Source of the DNA: Alphaproteobacteria bacterium | GTDB lineage: Bacteria > Myxococcota_A > UBA796 > CAJQPC01 | Assembly (NCBI GenBank): GCA_020632795.1 | Contig: JACKEV010000006.1 | Coordinates: 1,112,501-1,176,500, forward strand | Direction: 5' to 3' | Length of the DNA: 64,000 nucleotides | In this document: positions 1 through 8,996 of the stretch, one piece after another | Layout: each line of letters opens with the position of its first letter | Position numbering within the stretch: the first letter of the stretch is position 1 | Program-made: the position numbers and the translations under genes | Notes under the pieces: model-generated | Told to the model about the DNA's origin: nothing | The model's input: only the letters and a program-made list of their open reading frames with translations | Databases searched by the model: none

Positions 1-2617
1 AGCCGACGTTCTTGATGGCGCCCAGGCCGTAGCGGATGGACTGGCGGTCGGCGCGGGGCACGTCGAACTCCTTGAAGGAGTGGTTGACGTCCGGCGGGTC
101 GATGCGGATGCCCGAGCGCTTGCAGTCGCCGATGTAGATCAGGATCTTGTCGGTGTTCGCCGACTCGATGGTCATCAGCGCGGCCATGTACTCGGCGCGA
201 TGGTTGGCCTTGAGCCAGGCGGTCTGGTAGCTGACGTAGCCGTAGGCCGCCGAGTGGCTCTTGTTGAAGCCATACGCGGCGAACATCGCCAGCAGGTCGA
301 AGATCTGCTCGGCCTTGTCGACGTCGAAGCCGTTCGCCTTCGCCCCGTCCAGGAAGCGGACCTTCTGGCGGTCCATCTCCTCGGCCTTCTTCTTGCCCAT
401 GGCCCGGCGCAGCAGGTCGGCCTCGCCCAGCGAGTAGCTGGCGAGGGTCTGCGCGATCTGCATGACCTGCTCCTGGTAGACCACCACGCCGTAGGTGTTC
501 CGCAGGATGGGCTCCAGCTCGGGCAGCAGGTACTCGACCTCCTTGCGGCCGTGCTTGCGGTCGATGAAGTCGTCGACCATCCCGGAGTTCAGCGGGCCGG
601 GCCGATAGAGGGCCACCAGGGCGACGACGTCGTCGAGGGTGGAGGGGCGCAGCTTCGTCAGCAGCTCGCGCATGCCCGAGGACTCGACCTGGAACACCCC
701 CAGCCCGTCGCCCCGCTGGAGCAGCGCGAAGGTGGGCGCGTCGTCCAGCGGGATCGCGCTCATGTCGATGTGCTGGTCGGTGTTGCGCTGGATCAGCGCC
801 ACCGCGTCGCGGATCTGGTCGAGGGTCTTGAGGCCCAGGAAGTCGAACTTGATGAGGCCCACGCTCTCGGCGGACTTCATGTCGAACTGCACCACCGGGC
901 CGCCCTCGGGGCCGTCGCGGTAGAGCGGCACGAGCTGCACCAGCGGCCGGTCGGCGACCACCACCCCGGCGGCGTGCACGCCGGTCTGCCGGGTCAGGCC
1001 CTCGACCTTCTGGGCGAGGTCGTAGATGCGGCGGACCTTGGGGTCGCCCTCGCGCAGGTTGGCGAGGGCCTCCTCGCGCAGGGCGTCCTCCAGCTTGATG
1101 CCCAGCTCGTTGGGGATGAGCTTGGCGATGCGGTCGGCGTCGTTGAAGGTGAGGTCGCAGACCCGGGCCACATCACGAATCGCCAGCTTCGCCTGGAGCT
1201 TTCCGTAGGTGATGATCTGGGCGACGTACGCGGCGCCGTACTTCTGGCGGGTGTGCTCGATGACCTCCTCGCGGCGGTCCTGGCAGAAGTCGACGTCGAC
1301 GTCGGGCATCGACACCCGCTCAGGGTTGAGGAAGCGCTCGAACAGCAGGTCGAAGCGCAGGGGATCGATGTCGGTGATGCGCTGGGCCCAGGCCACCAGG
1401 GAGCCCGCCGCCGAGCCGCGCCCGGGGCCGACGGGGATGTCGTGGTCCTTCGCCCAGTTGATGAACTCCGCGACGATGAGGAAGTACGCGGCGAAGCCCA
1501 TCGACTCGATGATGTTGAACTCGATCTGCAGCCGCTCCCAGTAGTCGGCGTGCTTCTCCTCGGGGACCCGCTTGAGGCGGAAGGTCAGGCCGGTCTTCGA
1601 GTACCACTCGAAGTATCCGTTGAGATTCCCCGCGCCATCGGGCTTCTCGGGGATGCGCTCCTCGGGATTGGGCAGGCCCCAGTCCTGGGGCGGGGGGAAG
1701 GCCCGGTAGAAGTATTCCCAGTTGCCGGGGGTGTCGGCGCCCTCCTCGGCGTCGGGGGGCGTGCTGGCTGGGAAGTAGTAGGTCTTGTAGTCGAACTTGA
1801 AGTGGCAGCGCTCCGCGATCTCGACGGTGCGGTCGATGGCGTCGAGGTCGTCGGGGAACAGCGCCCGCAGCGCGTCCTCGGACTTGAGGTAGAGCTGGTC
1901 GGTGACCGGGCGGCGGCGGTCGGGGTCCTGCAGGGACACGCCCGAGCCGATGCACTGGAGCAGGTCGAGGACCGGGGCGTCCTCGGCCTTGAGGTAGTGG
2001 ACGTTGTTGGTCACCACGGTCTTCAGGCCGAAGTCGCGGGCCAGCGCGCGGGCGCCCTCGTTCGCCTCGGCCTCGCCGTCGAAGCCAACGTCCTGCAGCT
2101 CCACGAAGAGGTGCTCGGCCCCGAAGATGTCGGCGAGCTGCTCCAGGCGGGCGCGGGCCGTCTGGGGGTCGCCCTGGGCCAGCGCCCCCCGGATGGGTCC
2201 GCGCATGCCCGAGGTCAGGACGATGAGGCCGTCCTTGTGGCGCCGCAGCAGCGCCAGGTCCACCCGCGGCTTGTAATAGATGCCGTCGAAGATCGCGGTG
2301 GTGATGAGCTGGCTCAGGTTGCGGTAGCCGGCGTCGTCCTCGATCAGGAACAGCGCGTGGTAGCCGCCGAACGCGCCGGCCGGATCCTCAAAGGCCACGC
2401 CCTCGGGCTGCACCCACAGCCCCGCGCCGAACACCGGGCGCACGCCCGCCTCCTTGCACGACTTGTCGAAGGTCACCGCGCCGTAGAGGTTGCAGTGATC
2501 GGTCAACGCCACCGCCGGCTGCCCCAGCTCTGCGACCGCAGGAGCCAGCTTCTTGATGGGGATCGCGCCGTCGAGCAGGGAGAACTGGGAGTGGACGTGC
2601 AGGTGGGCGAAGGCCAT
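1..2617 (-). CDS. dnaE: DNA polymerase III subunit alpha (partial, C-terminus outside window)
   Basis: Catalytic subunit of the replicative DNA polymerase. The ATG at 2617 opens a frame of about 872 codons that runs off the left edge, so perhaps a quarter to a third of a normal 1150-1200 residue DnaE is missing. The N-terminus has the PHP-domain motif HLHVHSQFSLLDG (about residues 5-17). The palm has GPGRGSAAGSLVAW and, at about 437-444, MPDVDVDF, which carries the catalytic aspartates. The fingers region FNKSHSAAYGYVSYQTAWLK is present near the truncated end. Divergent from the lipoprotein gene at 2708 across a 90-base gap. Confidence 0.98.
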   Translation of the reverse strand, partial: MAFAHLHVHSQFSLLDGAIPIKKLAPAVAELGQPAVALTDHCNLYGAVTFDKSCKEAGVRPVFGAGLWVQPEGVAFEDPAGAFGGYHALFLIEDDAGYRNLSQLITTAIFDGIYYKPRVDLALLRRHKDGLIVLTSGMRGPIRGALAQGDPQTARARLEQLADIFGAEHLFVELQDVGFDGEAEANEGARALARDFGLKTVVTNNVHYLKAEDAPVLDLLQCIGSGVSLQDPDRRRPVTDQLYLKSEDALRALFPDDLDAIDRTVEIAERCHFKFDYKTYYFPASTPPDAEEGADTPGNWEYFYRAFPPPQDWGLPNPEERIPEKPDGAGNLNGYFEWYSKTGLTFRLKRVPEEKHADYWERLQIEFNIIESMGFAAYFLIVAEFINWAKDHDIPVGPGRGSAAGSLVAWAQRITDIDPLRFDLLFERFLNPERVSMPDVDVDFCQDRREEVIEHTRQKYGAAYVAQIITYGKLQAKLAIRDVARVCDLTFNDADRIAKLIPNELGIKLEDALREEALANLREGDPKVRRIYDLAQKVEGLTRQTGVHAAGVVVADRPLVQLVPLYRDGPEGGPVVQFDMKSAESVGLIKFDFLGLKTLDQIRDAVALIQRNTDQHIDMSAIPLDDAPTFALLQRGDGLGVFQVESSGMRELLTKLRPSTLDDVVALVALYRPGPLNSGMVDDFIDRKHGRKEVEYLLPELEPILRNTYGVVVYQEQVMQIAQTLASYSLGEADLLRRAMGKKKAEEMDRQKVRFLDGAKANGFDVDKAEQIFDLLAMFAAYGFNKSHSAAYGYVSYQTAWLKANHRAEYMAALMTIESANTDKILIYIGDCKRSGIRIDPPDVNHSFKEFDVPRADRQSIRYGLGAIKNVG

Positions 2618-2707
2618 GACGGTCCGGGGCGTTAGGCTTGTGCGTGGTTGGTCAGCCTATCGCACCGCGCGAGGTCGGCACAGCCGGCCCGACTCCAGGG
2701 ATGCTGC

Positions 2708-3889
2708 ATGGACACCCGTCTCCTCCTGATCGTCGCGCTGCTGCCGGGGTGCCGGAAGACCCCGCCTGCGGCCCCACCTCCGCCGACGCCGCCGACGCCG
2801 TTGGAGGCCCCTCCGTCGACGGCGCCGTCCACCGGCCCGGCGGCCACGGCCACCGCGAAGCCGCGCCCGATGTCCCTGGGCGGCTTCACCCAGCTCATCA
2901 ACCCCTGCCACGGCGAGGTCCCCCACGGGATGCTGTTCCTCAGCCCGGACGAGGGCTGGATCGGCTGCGGCGAGGGCTCAGGGCTCTGGTACACCTCGGA
3001 CGGCAAGAACTTCGCGAAGGCCCACCCCAGCGACGACCTCTATGTCTTCGACCTGGAGCTGGACCCCCAGGGGCGGTTGCTGGTGTGCGGGCATGACTAC
3101 GACGACCGCGAGGGCGCGGTGCTGCTGTGGCGCCAGGACGGCGAGGCGTGGGAGCGGCTGCTGTTCTTCGGCAACAACAAGCAGGACCCCAAGGCCGCCA
3201 CCCTCTCCAACTGCGGCCAGGTCACCGTGCTGGACTCCGGCGAGATCCTGGCCTCCAGCAACACCATCGGCGACATCACCTGGAGCACCGACGACGGCGT
3301 CCGCTGGCACGCCGAGGAGCGCTACTGGGAGGACGCCAACCTCAACCCCAACGGCTACGGCGCCTACCCCATCATGGTGATGACCTCCACCGCGGACGGG
3401 CTGTTCGCCGGGGGCACGATGATCTCGAAGCCGCCGACCTTCTTCGGGCCCAGCCAGCACAGCCGGGGGCGCTTCTTCAACATGAAGGCCCACGTCGTCG
3501 ATCCCGACATCATCGGGGAGATCTGGGGCATGGACACCCCCGACGGGGGCATGACCTGGGTGGTCGGCGGCCGGGACCAGGCCCTCACCCGGGAACCCTC
3601 GGGCTTCATGTACCGCAGCACCGACGCCGGCGAGACCTGGACGAAGCTGCCGATGGGCGGCCGGCTGGACGTGGTGCGCGACATCGCCTTCAACGAGGAC
3701 GGCACCCTGGGCGTGGCGGTGGGGCACCGCTACCCGCCGTCGAAGGGTTATGTGCTCGTGAGCGTCGACGCCGGGGCGTCCTGGACGCCGCTGGACGTGG
3801 ACGTGCCGCCGCTGGAGTCGGCGGCGGTCAGCGACTACACATTCTGGGTAGGGACCGACGGCTTCCTGGCGAAGGGGAGCTGGCGATAG
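2708..3889 (+). CDS. Beta-propeller-like (BNR-type) lipoprotein, copy 1 of 3
   Basis: Predicted lipoprotein of 393 residues. The start MDTRLLLIVALLPGC gives a short signal peptide with lipobox LPGC; an earlier in-frame start at 2648 would put an extra 20 residues before it. A Pro/Ala/Thr-rich linker (about 18-55) is followed by repeats of the type S-x-D-G-x-x-W (for example YTSDGKNF, WSTDDGVRW, RSTDAGETW, VSVDAGASW), as in BNR/Ycf48-like propellers. It aligns along its length with the two downstream genes, sharing NPC/DPC, GWIGCG, LLVCGH, CGQV, PPTFFG and VGHRYP blocks. Function unknown; probably an envelope or surface protein. Confidence 0.85.
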   Translation: MDTRLLLIVALLPGCRKTPPAAPPPPTPPTPLEAPPSTAPSTGPAATATAKPRPMSLGGFTQLINPCHGEVPHGMLFLSPDEGWIGCGEGSGLWYTSDGKNFAKAHPSDDLYVFDLELDPQGRLLVCGHDYDDREGAVLLWRQDGEAWERLLFFGNNKQDPKAATLSNCGQVTVLDSGEILASSNTIGDITWSTDDGVRWHAEERYWEDANLNPNGYGAYPIMVMTSTADGLFAGGTMISKPPTFFGPSQHSRGRFFNMKAHVVDPDIIGEIWGMDTPDGGMTWVVGGRDQALTREPSGFMYRSTDAGETWTKLPMGGRLDVVRDIAFNEDGTLGVAVGHRYPPSKGYVLVSVDAGASWTPLDVDVPPLESAAVSDYTFWVGTDGFLAKGSWR

Positions 3890-3905
3890 CACAAGGGAGG
3901 AGACG

Positions 3906-5000
3906 ATGAAGCTCACGAACCTCGTGGCGCTCTGCGCGCTGGTGGGCTGTACGGCCGACAAGCCCGACGACAGCGGGGTGGACGACAGCGGCGGCACCAG
4001 CGGCCTGACCGCGCTCACCGACCCCTGCGGGGGCGCGGGCACCCCCTACGCCCTGCACTTCACCTCGGAGACCGACGGCTGGGTGGGCTGCGGCAACGGC
4101 TACGGCGTCCACCATACGAGCGACGGCGGCGCCAGCTTCACCGACGAGAGCCCCACGGGCGACCTCTACGGGTATCAGGTGGTCTCGGAGCCGGGGGGGG
4201 GCCTGCTGCTTTGCGGGCACGGGAGCGACAGCGGCTTGCTGTGGCGGTGGGGCGGCGGAAGCTGGACGCAGCTGTTGGCCTATGGGACCGACAACAGCGA
4301 CAACACCACCGTGAACATCGGCACCTGCGGGCAGGTCGCGGCGTCCTCCGGCGGAGACCTCATCGTGGCCAGCCTCACCGGCCCCGACATCACCTGGTCC
4401 AGCGACGGCGGCGCCACCTGGGCGGTCGCCGACCGGTACTGGGAGGAGGTCAACCTCGACGCCGGGCCTCAGGCCTACCAGATGATCTCGCTGCGCGCGG
4501 CGGGCGCCCACTTCTACGCGGGCGGCTCCACCATCTCGCAGCCCCCCACCTTCTTCGGCGCCTCATCCCACGCCAGCGCCGACTACTACAACCTGCGCGC
4601 CCAGGTGGTGGACGACGGCATCATCGGCGAGATCTGGTCCATGGGCAGCCCCGACGGCGGCACCACATGGGCGCTCGGCGGGCGCGACCAGGACGCCAGC
4701 AGCATCGCCTCGGGCTTCATCTACACCGGCACCGACGGAGGCGGGAGCTGGACGGCCGCCGATCTGGGCGAGGAGATCGACATCGTCCACGACATCGTCT
4801 TCCATGACGACGGCCAGCGCGGCCTCGCCGTGGGCCACCGCTACCCGACCAGCTACGGCGGTTTCATCCTGCAGACCAGCGACGGCGGTCAGACCTGGGA
4901 GGAGCTGGCGGCGGACGTGCCGCTGTTGTGGCGGGCCGCCATCGCGGGCGAGTCGTACTGGGTCGCGGGGGACGGGTATCTTGGGATGGGGACTTGGTGA
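3906..5000 (+). CDS. Beta-propeller-like (BNR-type) lipoprotein, copy 2 of 3
   Basis: 364-residue lipoprotein: signal MKLTNLVALCALVGC with the lipobox Cys, then an Asp/Ser/Gly-rich linker. The body has repeated S-D-G-G-x-x-W/F segments (HTSDGGASF, WSSDGGATW, QTSDGGQTW) and four conserved Cys (DPCGG, WVGCG, LLCGHG, TCGQV) that may form disulfides. A strong Shine-Dalgarno (gggaggag) lies 5 bases before the ATG, and the gene follows copy 1 by 16 bases. Very similar to copy 3, including the RBS and signal-peptide DNA, so the two probably arose by a recent tandem duplication. Function unknown. Confidence 0.87.
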   Translation: MKLTNLVALCALVGCTADKPDDSGVDDSGGTSGLTALTDPCGGAGTPYALHFTSETDGWVGCGNGYGVHHTSDGGASFTDESPTGDLYGYQVVSEPGGGLLLCGHGSDSGLLWRWGGGSWTQLLAYGTDNSDNTTVNIGTCGQVAASSGGDLIVASLTGPDITWSSDGGATWAVADRYWEEVNLDAGPQAYQMISLRAAGAHFYAGGSTISQPPTFFGASSHASADYYNLRAQVVDDGIIGEIWSMGSPDGGTTWALGGRDQDASSIASGFIYTGTDGGGSWTAADLGEEIDIVHDIVFHDDGQRGLAVGHRYPTSYGGFILQTSDGGQTWEELAADVPLLWRAAIAGESYWVAGDGYLGMGTW

Positions 5001-5019
5001 TGACACATAGGAGGAGACG

Positions 5020-6114
5020 ATGAAGCTCACGATCGTTGTGGCGCTCTGCGCATTGGTGTCCTGTACGCGGGACAAGGATGACGAGACCGGGCTGGACGAC
5101 AGCGCCAGCGGGGCCCTGACGGCGCTGACCGACCCCTGCGGGGGCGCGGCCACCCCCAACGCCCTGCACTTCACCTCGGAGACGGACGGCTGGGTGGGCT
5201 GCGGCAGCGCCTCCGGCGTCCACCACACCACCGACGGCGGCGCCAGCTTCACCGACGAGAGCCCCACCAGCGAGTTCTACGCGTATCAGGTGGTCTCGGA
5301 GCCGGACGGGGGCTTGTTGCTGTGTGGGCAGGGCAGCGACAGCGGGCTCGTGTGGCGCAGGGCGGGCGTGAGCTGGACGCAGCTGCTGGCGTATGACGCC
5401 AGCAACACCAACGACGTCGTGAACATCAGGACCTGCGGTCAGGTGGCGGCCGCCGGTGACGGGCGCCTCATCATGTCCGGCCTGACCAGCGGCGACATCA
5501 CCTGGTCCACCAACGGCGGCACCACCTGGAGCCCGGCCGAGCGCTACTGGGAGGACGCCAACTTCGGCGGCGGCGGCGGCGGCCAGACCTCCTACCCCTT
5601 CATGCGCCTCGAGAGCGTAGGGGGACAGTTCTTCGGCGCCGGAGGCAACGCCACGCATCCGCCGGTCTTCCTGGGCCTCTCGACCCGACCCGATGGCGCG
5701 TTCTACAACATGCACGCCTATGTCGTCGATGAGGCCATCCTCGGCGAGGTCTGGTCGATGGCGACGCCGGACGGCGGCGGAAGCTGGCTGGTCGGTGGGC
5801 GGGATCAGGACCGCAGCGCCGAGGCCTCAGGGTTCCTCTACCGCACCGTCGACGGGGGCGAGAGCTGGAGCATCCCCGACTTCCCGGACGACATCGACAT
5901 CGTTCAGGACATCGCCTTCCATGACGACGGCCAGCGCGGCCTCGCCGTGGGTCACCGCTACCCGCCCGACGCTGGCTTCATCCTGTACACCAGCGACGCC
6001 GGGCAGACCTGGGAGGCCCTGGAGGACGCACCGACGGCGCTGTGGCGGGTTTCGATCGCCGGGGACTCGTTCTGGGTCGCGGGGGACGGGTATCTGGGGA
6101 TGGGGACGCTGTAG
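5020..6114 (+). CDS. Beta-propeller-like (BNR-type) lipoprotein, copy 3 of 3
   Basis: 364-residue lipoprotein, signal MKLTIVVALCALVSC with the lipobox Cys. It has the same block order as copy 2 (LTDPCGGA, TSETDGWVGCG, TDGGASFTDESPT, LLLCGQGSDSGL, GDITWS, GHRYP, YWVAGDGYLGMGT-like end). A glycine run (GGGGGGQ) sits where copy 2 has a short loop. The Shine-Dalgarno aggaggag and first codons match copy 2 almost exactly, and the gap between them is 19 bases, so the three genes are probably one transcript. Convergent with the kinase gene that ends at 6146. Confidence 0.87.
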   Translation: MKLTIVVALCALVSCTRDKDDETGLDDSASGALTALTDPCGGAATPNALHFTSETDGWVGCGSASGVHHTTDGGASFTDESPTSEFYAYQVVSEPDGGLLLCGQGSDSGLVWRRAGVSWTQLLAYDASNTNDVVNIRTCGQVAAAGDGRLIMSGLTSGDITWSTNGGTTWSPAERYWEDANFGGGGGGQTSYPFMRLESVGGQFFGAGGNATHPPVFLGLSTRPDGAFYNMHAYVVDEAILGEVWSMATPDGGGSWLVGGRDQDRSAEASGFLYRTVDGGESWSIPDFPDDIDIVQDIAFHDDGQRGLAVGHRYPPDAGFILYTSDAGQTWEALEDAPTALWRVSIAGDSFWVAGDGYLGMGTL

Positions 6115-6145
6115 GCAACGTCCGGACGGGCGGCCAGGTACCCGG

Positions 6146-7627
6146 CTACCCCAGCTCATACAGGTTGATGTACCGGTTCCCGTGAATCGGGATCCGCCCC
6201 AGCAGCTTCGACTTCCGGTCCACCTGCTTGCGGCCCACCTCCGTGAGCAGCACCCGGCCGCGGTGGGCCGAGAGGTTCATCATCCACCGCGCCAGGTAGA
6301 ACGGCCCGGCCAGCTCCCAGCCCTCGGCGGGGCGGCGGGTGTCGGGGTGGACCCGGGCGACGCCCGGCGCCACGCCCGCGGACAGCCGGTAGCCGGAGCG
6401 CAGCGTGATGTCCTGGAGGTCGATGGCGGTCTGCACCGCGCGGGACACCGACTCGCGCAGGCCGCCGCGGGCCACCCACACGATGAGCATCGAGCCCTCC
6501 GCGGACTCCCAGACCTCGCCACCCCGGTCGGCGATGACCCCCGACCACTCCTGGGTCAGGGCGGCGAGGCTGGCCCGGGGCGCGGCGATGCTGCGCGGCG
6601 GCGGGGTGGCCTCGACGGCGAGCACCACCACCGCAGAAGGCGGCATGGCCCGCCCCGCGCGGGACCGGCGGCGGGGCCGGTCGTCGTCGGTGGCCGTGAC
6701 GCGGGCGTTCGCCGCCTCGATCACCGACTTGAGGTAGTTGGCGAGGTCGTTGTTGGTCGCCCGGTGGCCCTCGCGCACGACGATGGCGGAGAGCGCGTCC
6801 AGCATCTCCGCCGCGCTGGCGAAGCGGTGCTCCGGCAGCCGGGAGAGCGCCCGCAGCAGGAAGCCCTCCAGATCGTCGGAGATCTCCGGCCGGAACCCCC
6901 GCGGTGAGGGCACCTCGGCCATCTTGACCCGGGTGAGCGTCTCGTCGCGGCTGCGGGCCTTGAACAGGCGGCGCCCGGTCAGGATCTCGTAGAAGACGAT
7001 CCCGAGGCTGAACAGGTCGGACCGACCGTCCAGCTTGCGGCCCTCGACCTGCTCGGGGGACATGTAGGCGTACTTGCCGCGGATGACCTCGTGCAGCTCC
7101 TTGGCCTGGAACGAGGCCCGCGAGATGCCGAAGTCAGTGATCTTCACCTCGCCCGAGAACGAGATGAGGATGTTCTGGGGCGAGATATCGCAGTGGACGA
7201 TGTTGAGGGGGTGGCCGTCCTCGTCGGTGCGCTCGTGGGCGAACTGGAGGGCCTTGAGGGCCTCGGCGATGATGAAGCAGGCCAGCGGGACCGGGAACGG
7301 CCCGATCTTCCGCGCGCGGCTGACCAGGCGGGCCAGGTCCAGGCCGTGCACGTACTCCATCGCCATGTAGTACGAGCCGCTGACCTCCCCCAGCTCGAAC
7401 ACCTGGACGATGTTGACGTGGATGAGCGAGACCGCGATCCGGGCCTCGTCGATGAACAGGGCCACGAACTCGCGGTCCTTGCTCAGGTGCTCCAGGATGC
7501 GCTTGATGACCAGGATCTTCTCGAACCCGGCCATGCCGTAGCTGCGCGCGCGGAACACCTCCGCCATGCCGCCCGTGGCGATCTTCTCAAGGAGGTGGTA
7601 CTGCCCAAAGACCTCTGGCTGCGCCAC
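6146..7627 (-). CDS. Ser/Thr protein kinase (non-RD) with C-terminal cyclase-like domain
   Basis: 493-residue cytoplasmic protein. The kinase domain (about 8-285) has a glycine loop IATGGMAEVF, Lys42 (LVIKRI), Glu61, a catalytic loop HCDISPQN (145-152) and DFG (165-167), and YMSPEQ in the activation segment. The Arg before the catalytic Asp is Cys146, so this is a non-RD kinase, which usually does not need activation-loop phosphorylation. After a basic linker, residues about 335-490 resemble a class III nucleotidyl cyclase fold. Its metal-binding acidic motif is not recognisable, so it is probably a binding or regulatory domain. No transmembrane segment. Partner unknown. Confidence 0.9.
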   Translation of the reverse strand: MAQPEVFGQYHLLEKIATGGMAEVFRARSYGMAGFEKILVIKRILEHLSKDREFVALFIDEARIAVSLIHVNIVQVFELGEVSGSYYMAMEYVHGLDLARLVSRARKIGPFPVPLACFIIAEALKALQFAHERTDEDGHPLNIVHCDISPQNILISFSGEVKITDFGISRASFQAKELHEVIRGKYAYMSPEQVEGRKLDGRSDLFSLGIVFYEILTGRRLFKARSRDETLTRVKMAEVPSPRGFRPEISDDLEGFLLRALSRLPEHRFASAAEMLDALSAIVVREGHRATNNDLANYLKSVIEAANARVTATDDDRPRRRSRAGRAMPPSAVVVLAVEATPPPRSIAAPRASLAALTQEWSGVIADRGGEVWESAEGSMLIVWVARGGLRESVSRAVQTAIDLQDITLRSGYRLSAGVAPGVARVHPDTRRPAEGWELAGPFYLARWMMNLSAHRGRVLLTEVGRKQVDRKSKLLGRIPIHGNRYINLYELG

Positions 7628-7703
7628 GTCGTCGACTCCACTCGCCCGGTCATTCGGACAATTCCAGGCGGATGGAGCATCCTAACCCGAACCCGGTGAC
7701 CCG

Positions 7704-8498
7704 ATGCGCTCGTTCGACACGCTCGTCTCCATCGTCGCGCGCCTGCGGGGCCCCGACGGCTGCCCCTGGGACCGCGCCCAGACCCCTGCGACCCTGCGGC
7801 CCTACCTCGTCGAAGAGTCCTACGAGGTCATCGAGGCCGTCGAGTCCGGCGACCCCGACGCCCTGCGAAAGGAGCTGGGGGACCTCCTCTTCCAGGTGGT
7901 GCTGCTGGCGCAGATGGCGCAGGACGCGGGCTGGTTCGACATGGACGCGGTCTGCCAGGCCATCGCCGACAAGATGGTGCGCCGCCACCCCCACGTCTTC
8001 GATCCCGACCACGTCGAGGAAGACGCCGGCTCGGTGGCCGCCTGGGAGGCCCGCAAGGCGCGGGAGCGGGGTGCAGAGGTCTCCATGCTCGACGGCCTGC
8101 CCAAGGCGCTGCCGGCGCTGGTCCGCGCCCACCGGGTGGGCGAGAAGGTGTCGCGGGTGGGCTTCGACTGGCCGGACCTCGCCGGGGTGCGCGCCAAGGT
8201 GGACGAGGAGCTGGCCGAGCTGGACGCCGAGCTGGACGCCAAGGACACGGCGGGCATCCACGCCGAGTACGGCGACACCCTGCTGGCCCTGGCCAACCTC
8301 GGGCGCTTCATCGGCCTGGGCCCCGAGGAGGCTCTTCGGGGCGCGAACACGCGGTTCGACCAGCGCTTCCGCGTCGTGGAGCGCCTCGCTGCCGAGACCG
8401 GTCGCCCGCTCACCGAGCGCTCCCCCGAGGAGCTGGAGGCGCTGTGGCAGCGGGCGAAAACGCTGACCCCCTCCGGACACGCCGACGCCGGTGATTAG
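7704..8498 (+). CDS. mazG: Nucleoside triphosphate pyrophosphohydrolase MazG
   Basis: 264-residue MazG-family all-alpha NTP pyrophosphatase, thought to hydrolyse NTPs/dNTPs and help clear aberrant nucleotides. The N-terminal signature LRGPDGCPWDRAQT is followed by the metal-binding helix EESYEVIEAVESGD and ELGDLLFQVVL (EExxE and ExxD pattern). A second MazG-like half follows from about 125 (RVGEKVSRVGFDW, ELAELDAEL, EYGDTLLALANL). Length matches two-domain MazG proteins. Nine bases before fxsA, so probably co-transcribed. Confidence 0.95.
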   Translation: MRSFDTLVSIVARLRGPDGCPWDRAQTPATLRPYLVEESYEVIEAVESGDPDALRKELGDLLFQVVLLAQMAQDAGWFDMDAVCQAIADKMVRRHPHVFDPDHVEEDAGSVAAWEARKARERGAEVSMLDGLPKALPALVRAHRVGEKVSRVGFDWPDLAGVRAKVDEELAELDAELDAKDTAGIHAEYGDTLLALANLGRFIGLGPEEALRGANTRFDQRFRVVERLAAETGRPLTERSPEELEALWQRAKTLTPSGHADAGD

Positions 8499-8507
8499 TT
8501 TAGAGGC

Positions 8508-8993
8508 ATGTTCCTCAAGCTCTTCCTCGCCTTCACCATCATCCCCGCCGTCGAGCTGTACCTGCTCATCCGCATCGGCGAGGTGCTGGGGCCGGCGCTC
8601 ACGGTGCTGCTCATCCTGGTGACCGGCGCGGTGGGGGCGTCGCTCGCCAAGCGCGAGGGCTTCTCGGTGCTGCGCCGCATCCAGGACGAGTCCCGGGCCG
8701 GCTTCCCCTCCGGCGACCGCATCGTGGAGGGTCTTCTGGTCGTCATCGGGGGCCTGCTGCTGGTCACCCCGGGCGTGATGACCGACGCCGCAGGCCTCAC
8801 GCTCATCGCGCCGCCCACCCGGCGCTGGCTGGCGCCGCGGGTCAAGGCCTGGCTGCTGGCGCGGGTCCAGGTCGCCGGGGTCAGCGCACGCTTCGGGGCC
8901 GACGCCGACATCCCCCGCCACCAGGGCGACGACACCCCGCGCCCCCGGAATGCGCCCCCCGGCGCCAAGCCCTTCGACCACCCTACCCTGTAG
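8508..8993 (+). CDS. fxsA: FxsA family membrane protein
   Basis: 161-residue inner-membrane protein of the FxsA/UPF0716 family. The family is named for suppression of F-plasmid exclusion of phage T7 in E. coli; its molecular role is unclear. The start FLKLFLAFTIIPAVELYLLI is family-typical, followed by hydrophobic segments at about 25-45 and 75-95 with the conserved LLLVTPGVMTDAAGL turn. A basic, Pro-rich cytoplasmic tail ends the protein. The gagg RBS is just before the ATG. Second gene of the mazG-fxsA pair, convergent with the TPR gene ending at 8997. Confidence 0.93.
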   Translation: MFLKLFLAFTIIPAVELYLLIRIGEVLGPALTVLLILVTGAVGASLAKREGFSVLRRIQDESRAGFPSGDRIVEGLLVVIGGLLLVTPGVMTDAAGLTLIAPPTRRWLAPRVKAWLLARVQVAGVSARFGADADIPRHQGDDTPRPRNAPPGAKPFDHPTL

Positions 8994-8996
8994 AGG

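Noticed and set aside
80..2635. Long plus-strand open frame opposite dnaE
   Set aside because: The translation has no recognisable motifs and is the antisense of a clear DNA polymerase III alpha frame; high GC keeps antisense frames open.
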